From the NCBI GenBank assembly GCA_022574795.1, contig JACZRJ010000033.1, forward strand, positions 1 through 6,103: 6,103 nt of DNA, written 5' to 3'. Position numbers and translations under genes: made by a program. The notes under the pieces are model-generated. The model worked only from the letters and a program-made list of their open reading frames with translations, did no database searches and was not told where the DNA came from. This DNA is from Patescibacteria group bacterium. Lineage in GTDB: Bacteria > Patescibacteriota > Andersenbacteria > UBA10190. Shown here piece after piece: positions 5,819-6,103 of this stretch (position 1 is the stretch's first letter; each line of letters opens with the position of its first letter).

Positions 5819-5918
5819 AACCATTGTTACTCTTTCAACGGGCTTTTATCCTGTCCAACTTTTTTTCTTCCGTCTGACCGATCGAAACCCAAAACGCACT
5901 GAAAAACCTTTTTATTAG
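5757..5918 (+). CDS. Putative small hydrophobic membrane peptide (53 aa)
   Basis: This short frame encodes 53 residues and I do not recognise a family. A short polar N-terminus (MDDRKIDS) is followed by a hydrophobic segment (about 9-38, HVLIFLSSIFLSTIV then a Phe-rich end) long enough for one membrane helix. The C-terminal tail is charged and basic (RLTDRNPKRTEKPFY). The best evidence for translation is GGAGG eight bases upstream; there is also a candidate promoter 130 bases upstream. The start codon and first codons lie in the left arm of a long inverted repeat, so translation should be inhibited in the folded mRNA. Size, single helix, charged tail and occluded start recall type I toxins, but this is inference from layout only. 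The overlapping frame to 5902 lacks a ribosome binding site. It may be non-coding. Confidence 0.45.
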   Translation: MDDRKIDSLHVLIFLSSIFLSTIVTLSTGFYPVQLFFFRLTDRNPKRTEKPFY

Positions 5919-6103
5919 CGTCCAGAAGTGTTTATAAGCGGTTCCTTTTTTCAAATCCTGTGAACGGTTACCACTGAATGAATCTAGAGAAGAGTGATTC
6001 ATCTCGGGATTTGTGTATAAATGACAGGTTCGCGCCTGCGTCGAGGTGACGATTTACTGATCCACTCGCTTGCGCTTCGTGCTTGTATTAGGTAGAATCA
6101 CAT
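5919..6103. other. Intergenic region without a recognisable gene
   Basis: No frame on either strand with a credible start is seen here. The stretch holds a seven-base inverted repeat (ATGAATC at 5978-5984 with GATTCAT at 5996-6002) with no T-tail, an isolated TATAAA (6015-6020) without a matching -35, and a short CAGG/CCTG hairpin (6025-6038). It ends in an outward-facing promoter. It is probably the upstream region of a plus-strand gene beyond the window. Confidence 0.6.
6070..6098 (+). promoter_or_regulatory. Outward-facing promoter at the right edge
   Basis: TAGAAT (6093-6098, five of six matches to the -10 consensus) lies 17 bases after TTGCGC (6070-6075, three of six). It would drive a gene starting beyond 6103, which cannot be seen. 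Confidence 0.45.

Noticed and set aside
5501..5902. 133-codon plus-strand frame across the right intergenic region, including an ATG at 5633
   Set aside because: It runs through the terminator of the pentapeptide gene and has no ribosome binding site at 5501 or 5633. The composition after the first hydrophobic stretch looks non-coding. The 53-codon frame with GGAGG is a better candidate for the overlap.
6021..6050. Possible tRNA fragment around AGGTTCGCGCCT
   Set aside because: The loop is six bases, not seven, and no acceptor, D or anticodon arm can be formed around it.

Overview
The window most likely comes from a Patescibacteria (CPR)-type bacterium. The main evidence is the arginyl-tRNA synthetase, in which the class I HIGH signature reads T-L-G-N, a form I associate from memory with CPR enzymes. 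A small membrane-anchored metzincin protease and a very short GIY-YIG protein also fit. The genetic code looks standard: all genes end in TAA or TAG and have no internal TGA. Ribosome binding sites (AAGGAG, GGAGG), sigma-70-type promoters and rho-independent terminators can be read directly. The lineage is inferred. One gene, the SHD1/OB-fold protein, has an architecture I associate mainly with Planctomycetes, Verrucomicrobia and relatives.

Layout. Five genes lie on the minus strand from about 43 to 4974. In transcription order they are a GIY-YIG protein (4974-4690), a short anchored protein of unknown function (4524-4060), a metzincin (3986-3306), a secreted SHD1-SHD1-OB-OB protein (3092-1875) and argS (1746-43). 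They look like mostly independent units rather than one operon: there are terminators after the unknown protein, the SHD1 protein and argS, and strong promoters before the unknown protein and the SHD1 protein. On the plus strand, a pentapeptide-repeat protein (5125-5508) is divergent from the GIY-YIG gene, has its own promoter and ends at a clear terminator.

The right end (5593-6103) has no large gene. It holds a promoter-like site, a leader of about 120 bases, and a 53-codon reading frame (5757-5918) with a near-perfect GGAGG site that would encode a single-helix hydrophobic peptide. Its start codon lies inside a long inverted repeat (25-base arms, 23 matching) built on a tandem 15-base repeat. 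This resembles the layout of a type I toxin or another structure-gated small membrane protein and is the most unusual item in the window. The last bases carry a promoter pointing out of the window.

Functionally the genes are a mixture: translation (argS), envelope or secreted proteins (SHD1 protein, metzincin, anchored unknown, small peptide) and two small domain proteins. No shared pathway is evident.
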